From: a virus
Reading direction: 5' to 3' (one strand)
Virus record (IMG/VR): IMGVR_UViG_3300024999_000395
Span: 1 to 23,888 of that record
DNA: 23,888 nucleotides
Of the stretch, positions 21,301 through 23,888 are shown in pieces. The stretch's first letter is position 1, and each line of letters starts with the position of its first letter. Below the pieces are notes generated by a model. The model made no database searches. It saw nothing but the letters and a program-made list of their open reading frames with translations, and had not been told where the DNA came from. The translations under genes were made by a program, and so were the position numbers.

Positions 21301-23888
21301 TTGACTGTATCCAAGTTGATTGATTTTGATAAAATTGAGAAGAAAGACGATTAGTTTCTAAATCTATTTCTTCTTTCTTTAAATTATTTAATTCTGTTTG
21401 GGAAACAACCATTGACTGTATCCAAGTTGATTGATTTTGATAAAATTGAGAAGAAAGACGATTAGTTTCCAAATCTATTTCTTCTTTCTTTTTATCAAGT
21501 AAATTACTCAATTTTGAATCAACATTTATAATTGCTTGACCTTCCAATGTATAACCACTCACAAGATTCGGGAAAAGTTGAGCAAGTTGTTGTTGTATCT
21601 CAATTATTTTCTGTTTTTGATCGACTGTTTTATCTGCAACCCCAGATAATTTATTATAGGCACTAACTAATTCATTTGCTTTTGCATAATCTGAACTAAG
21701 ACCACCTAAATTATCTAATATATCTTTAAATGCTCTTGCTTGATCTTCCATAGTATCTTTAGATTTACCTAGTGATTCCATTAACTTTTGAACTAATGTT
21801 ATTACGCCAGTGATAGCTAAACTTAACCCTAAAGTCATGGTTGTTTGTAGTGCAATTACAGAAACTCTTGTACTCGTTAATCCGGTTCTTAAAAATGCCA
21901 ATGCTCCTGAAAATCCTCTAACTCCACCAGTAGCGGTTAACCATAAAGCAGGAATTGAACGTAATAAACCATATTGTTCAACTTTTAATCTTATAGTTTC
22001 ATAAACAGATGTTCTAAGAGCACTAGAGAATACCAATACCGCAGTTGTGGATGCTCCTGCTAACGCTGGTAAACCTCCAAAAATAGAAGACACACCATTT
22101 AATCCACTAACAATACCACTAAGAACACCTATACCACCTTTGAGTAAATCAGAAGAGAAAAATAATTTATAAAGTTCCTCAAGACTTACACGAAATTGTT
22201 TAACCTTTGCCTCGACAGAGGTTAAGTATACTTCGTTTTCCTTTGCACTAGACCCTACGGAAGTTAACGCATCTCCCATAGTTTTTTCCGCTTCCGAAAA
22301 ATTTTGAAGGGTGGCTGCCAAAACATTTGCTTGGTATTTCCCTCCCATATCTTCCAGAAGTTTACTTCTACTCATGTCGTCCATGCCCATATAGACTTTT
22401 GAAAAATCCTTAAGTATATTATAGGTACTTCTAAAGCCTCCATCAACATTTCTTATTTGGACTCCAACAGCATTCAAATCTGCTTCTAATTTTGGAAATA
22501 CATCTTTTGATTCTTCATCTACACCTCTAAGTCTAAGTGCTAAAGTTTTAAATCCATTTCCGACTTTTTCTGGATTTTGAACCACAGCATTTGCAGCAGT
22601 TAAAAGTGCAGTTGTTTCTTCGATTGTATTTCCTGCTTGTGCCATGACCGCAGAAGATCGTTCGTATGCACTTCCTAGCCCATCTACAGAAATACTGTGT
22701 TTATTCGACACTTCATTCATAATATCGATTACTTTCGAGCTTTCACTTACTTGAAGATCAAAACCTTTTAATGTTGAAATTAAATATTGTGTTGCTTTAT
22801 CAACATTTTCAATATCTCCTACGTTTTGCATAATTAAAGCTTCTTTTGCAAGCTCTTTTGCTTCCCTTAATGTATAACCCATTTTTGCAAAATTCGTAGT
22901 GGCTTTTATTACTTCAATAGTTGTTCTAGCAAGAGTTTTACCTAAATTAGAAGAATCATTTTCAAATTCTTTATATGCCATATCTGTTTCATTAGTAACC
23001 TTTTTTAGATTAATCATGGCAAAATCTAAATCCTTGATAAAAACCACTGCGGATTTTATTTGGGAAATAGTTCCAAAAATTAAATTTCCCATCCCAAGCC
23101 ACGTAAGCATTTTAAAAGCTACAAGTTTTAAACTTTCTCCTAGAGACATCGCATTTCTATTTACGGTATTTATCCCATTGGCAATGGCAGTTGTATTTAA
23201 TGCATTAAACTCTGCTCTTAATAATCCTACATTTCTTCTTAAATTTTCTGTTGTTGGAGTTAATTGATTTAATCTAGTTCTTAGATTATTTAATTCATCA
23301 ACATTGTACAATCCGGTTCTTTGAGTTTCAAACCTACTCATTGAAGAGTTTAAATTCATTTGTTGAATTCTAAGATAATGTTGTAAAGATTCAGCATTAT
23401 TTTGTATTTGAGCATTTAATCTTTGACGCAATTGTAATTCTCTTTCAATATTTGTACTAGATGAATCACTATTGCGCATGTTTACCCTTGAAAGTCTTTG
23501 ATTTAGTTCATCCCATTGCAGCGCGTATCTTTTAATAACTCCACTAGCAGTTTCGACTTTTAAATTTACTTTACCGAATTCATCATATACAACAGAAGTT
23601 TGCCCTTTAAACTTTTGAAACGTAGAAACTAAATTGTTTACTGTGTTAATATATTTTTGAGCACCTTGATTTGGATTATCAAGATTAAACATTGGTGCTT
23701 TTATTGCATTAAGTTCTTTTGCGGCAGATTTAGAAAGTTGACTTAATCTTTCTAACCCCTTCAATGTAGCTTCGTTTAAGTTAAGATTTATTTTTAGATT
23801 ATGGTTCTTAGTTATGTAATTTTGTATTGCATTAATTTGACTTGTTAACTCTTGTGGAGTCCAAGTTAATTTTATACCTATCCCAAAC
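18353..23888 (-). CDS. Tape measure protein (5' end outside the window)
   Basis: The frame is open from the window edge to the stop at 18353, giving at least 1844 residues; the true start lies beyond 23888. The first internal TTG (23764) has no reason to be the start, because the reading frame continues upstream with good protein (FGIGIKLTWTPQELTSQIN). Residues about 280-540 of the visible part form the TP901-type tape measure domain (NFAKMGYTLREAKELAKEAL, GLGSAYERSSAVMAQAG, NGFKTLALRLRG). Two hydrophobic zones (about 580-625 and 675-705) may enter the host membrane. Long coiled-coil regions follow to about 1640, then a C-terminal part with ATGTNYHPGGLAEF typical of the family. The protein sets tail length and leaves with the DNA. 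An in-frame 111-bp duplication lies at 21260-21481. Dit follows 51 bases downstream. Confidence 0.9.
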   Translation of the reverse strand, partial: FGIGIKLTWTPQELTSQINAIQNYITKNHNLKINLNLNEATLKGLERLSQLSKSAAKELNAIKAPMFNLDNPNQGAQKYINTVNNLVSTFQKFKGQTSVVYDEFGKVNLKVETASGVIKRYALQWDELNQRLSRVNMRNSDSSSTNIERELQLRQRLNAQIQNNAESLQHYLRIQQMNLNSSMSRFETQRTGLYNVDELNNLRTRLNQLTPTTENLRRNVGLLRAEFNALNTTAIANGINTVNRNAMSLGESLKLVAFKMLTWLGMGNLIFGTISQIKSAVVFIKDLDFAMINLKKVTNETDMAYKEFENDSSNLGKTLARTTIEVIKATTNFAKMGYTLREAKELAKEALIMQNVGDIENVDKATQYLISTLKGFDLQVSESSKVIDIMNEVSNKHSISVDGLGSAYERSSAVMAQAGNTIEETTALLTAANAVVQNPEKVGNGFKTLALRLRGVDEESKDVFPKLEADLNAVGVQIRNVDGGFRSTYNILKDFSKVYMGMDDMSRSKLLEDMGGKYQANVLAATLQNFSEAEKTMGDALTSVGSSAKENEVYLTSVEAKVKQFRVSLEELYKLFFSSDLLKGGIGVLSGIVSGLNGVSSIFGGLPALAGASTTAVLVFSSALRTSVYETIRLKVEQYGLLRSIPALWLTATGGVRGFSGALAFLRTGLTSTRVSVIALQTTMTLGLSLAITGVITLVQKLMESLGKSKDTMEDQARAFKDILDNLGGLSSDYAKANELVSAYNKLSGVADKTVDQKQKIIEIQQQLAQLFPNLVSGYTLEGQAIINVDSKLSNLLDKKKEEIDLETNRLSSQFYQNQSTWIQSMVVSQTELNNLKKEEIDLETNRLSSQFYQNQSTWIQSMVVSQTELNNLKKEQNDIQSNIDNVKTNDGMSEDVKESYLVGWYEKFDEVSEKISTTQSKLNEVKSTYDQGLTSTVKYELESLKLSNDVINTFSDNYLSLVEVLKNNGNDPSVALRGIFESIKKDSDIQNVFKNWTDAQNKYKEGSIEAVEVEKLHKKTIDDLTESLKKSNPELKPEIVDSIAQSFILLGNVTPKVKDGIDSTAQSFATLQKTLSTSSSAITEIQSALDEYAENKAFSLDTLVKLADKHESLIGILGDEKAVHQELTNIIEQEQEKSRQAYITMLNGSVDFYNKNIEGIQKFVAGLDGAREVDLSGAKSLAEAKLKVENELMKNLAGMWSQYYDAQGNMTKANIIDGGRTIVGQDGKETYITPEMRAQLKAYYDASLEVKKKFDDIAMNGTKSIDFSKLGMSKSDNKKEKEEKPLSIESTTQALINQIQQEYLLQKAKSDSIQKDLSQAQSQKDYAKTIELTNSLIASQIKETELLSTARSKINQLKDSAISTASSQFGDTSRWFVGNDNQESATFIEEKNKASESTRKIMDETFKSLQLLRNAWMSNKSAMDENAESSKSLKQSLLDIQSSQADEAIALLKQYYEDQKKLDDEAYEKKMKKLDSAHQKVLDNLDKEEKAYEDSINSQIDAMDKLKSAEDYNKSLNSAQSDVQKLESEKSSLSLDTSTEGRARVAELQKQIDEKNSSIEDMQADRTIELRKQNLQDQLDEIKKVLEAKKNAENESYNSAKKIAEDKKKIADEAYNTMMADEQYFANKKKEIIDQNITDINVSLKKFSDGYTADLTKSATKIDNSFKKIIKTINQIKELSGKIPEIPSNATGTNYHPGGLAEFDDAGRELLVLPSGKQILGDNSGSKIANLPEGTKIIPNNLTEQLISKSKLLNIPSYANGTAINGSLMDLIKNLPSVLPNISLQQFKMPQFINNNSSGTNVTIPKIEFNVTSTDGVISRKELERAADFTIKKIERAQIIRGR
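21260..21481 (-). repeat. In-frame 111-bp tandem duplication in the tape measure gene
   Basis: The segments 21260-21370 and 21371-21481 are the same 111 bases except for one change (a TTA versus TTG leucine codon), giving two identical 37-residue blocks that include EIDLETNRLSSQF and NQSTWIQSMVVSQTELNN. The boundaries carry the 10-base pyrimidine motif TTCTTTCTTT at 21260, 21371 and 21482, which could have served as the slippage or recombination homology. The silent difference argues against a simple assembly stutter. The frame is kept throughout. Confidence 0.95.

Noticed and set aside
1753-23267. Plus-strand reading frames of 60-122 codons across the window.
   Set aside because: All lie opposite strong minus-strand genes, lack ribosome sites at their starts, and have low-complexity or unlikely protein composition.
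23762-23764. TTG as the start of the tape measure gene.
   Set aside because: The frame remains open for 41 more codons to the window edge with protein-like sequence and there is no suitable start context, so the gene begins outside the window.
1-23888. CRISPR array, tRNA, rRNA, integrase or attachment site.
   Set aside because: No regularly spaced repeats, cloverleaf sequence or recombinase motifs were seen. Whether this is a prophage or a lytic phage cannot be told from the window.

Overview
The window looks like part of a siphovirus (phage or prophage) of a low-GC Firmicute. A Clostridium-like host is the best guess, based on the very AT-rich DNA, strong AGGAGG-type ribosome sites, Firmicute-style tail proteins and a clostridial-type amidase endolysin; this is inference, since no host gene is visible. 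Every supported gene is on the minus strand, so transcription runs from high to low coordinates. Both window ends cut through genes.

Read in transcription order, the tail module comes first: an incomplete tape measure protein (18353-23888), distal tail protein Dit (17489-18301), and a 1963-residue tail-tip/tail-spike protein of the prophage endopeptidase-tail class (11553-17444). Then follow a DUF4376-like protein, a YiiX-like permuted NlpC/P60 hydrolase, four small baseplate/fibre proteins (8713-10413), a 684-residue fibre ending in a glycosidase-like beta-propeller (6657-8711), and a companion protein (6030-6644). A strong intrinsic terminator at 5948-5978 closes this module.

The lysis region (1222-5918) holds an N-acetylmuramoyl-L-alanine amidase, an XhlA-like coiled-coil membrane protein and a three-TM holin. 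Two unrelated homing endonucleases are embedded in it: a GIY-YIG enzyme before the amidase and a zinc-ribbon EDxHD/Vsr-like enzyme between the XhlA-like and holin genes. Its intergenic spaces are rich in inverted repeats: an 18-bp perfect stem and two smaller hairpins before the amidase, and a two-stem RNA-like element between amidase and XhlA-like genes. A short terminator follows the holin.

After a 437-bp stretch without a clear gene (785-1221), a small operon begins: a 50-residue protein, a 58-residue DUF5659-like protein, and the first 117 residues of a P-loop helicase-like ATPase running off the window. A second DUF5659-like gene lies inside the lysis cassette.

The most interesting points are: the duplicated hairpins bracketing the GIY-YIG gene, the structured spacers around the endolysin gene, the recent in-frame 111-bp duplication in the tape measure gene, the mosaic tail-tip protein with two interleaved helical repeat types and an ILEI-like domain, and possible broken coding sequence in the 785-1221 gap. 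I see no clear new defence system, CRISPR array, tRNA or rRNA.
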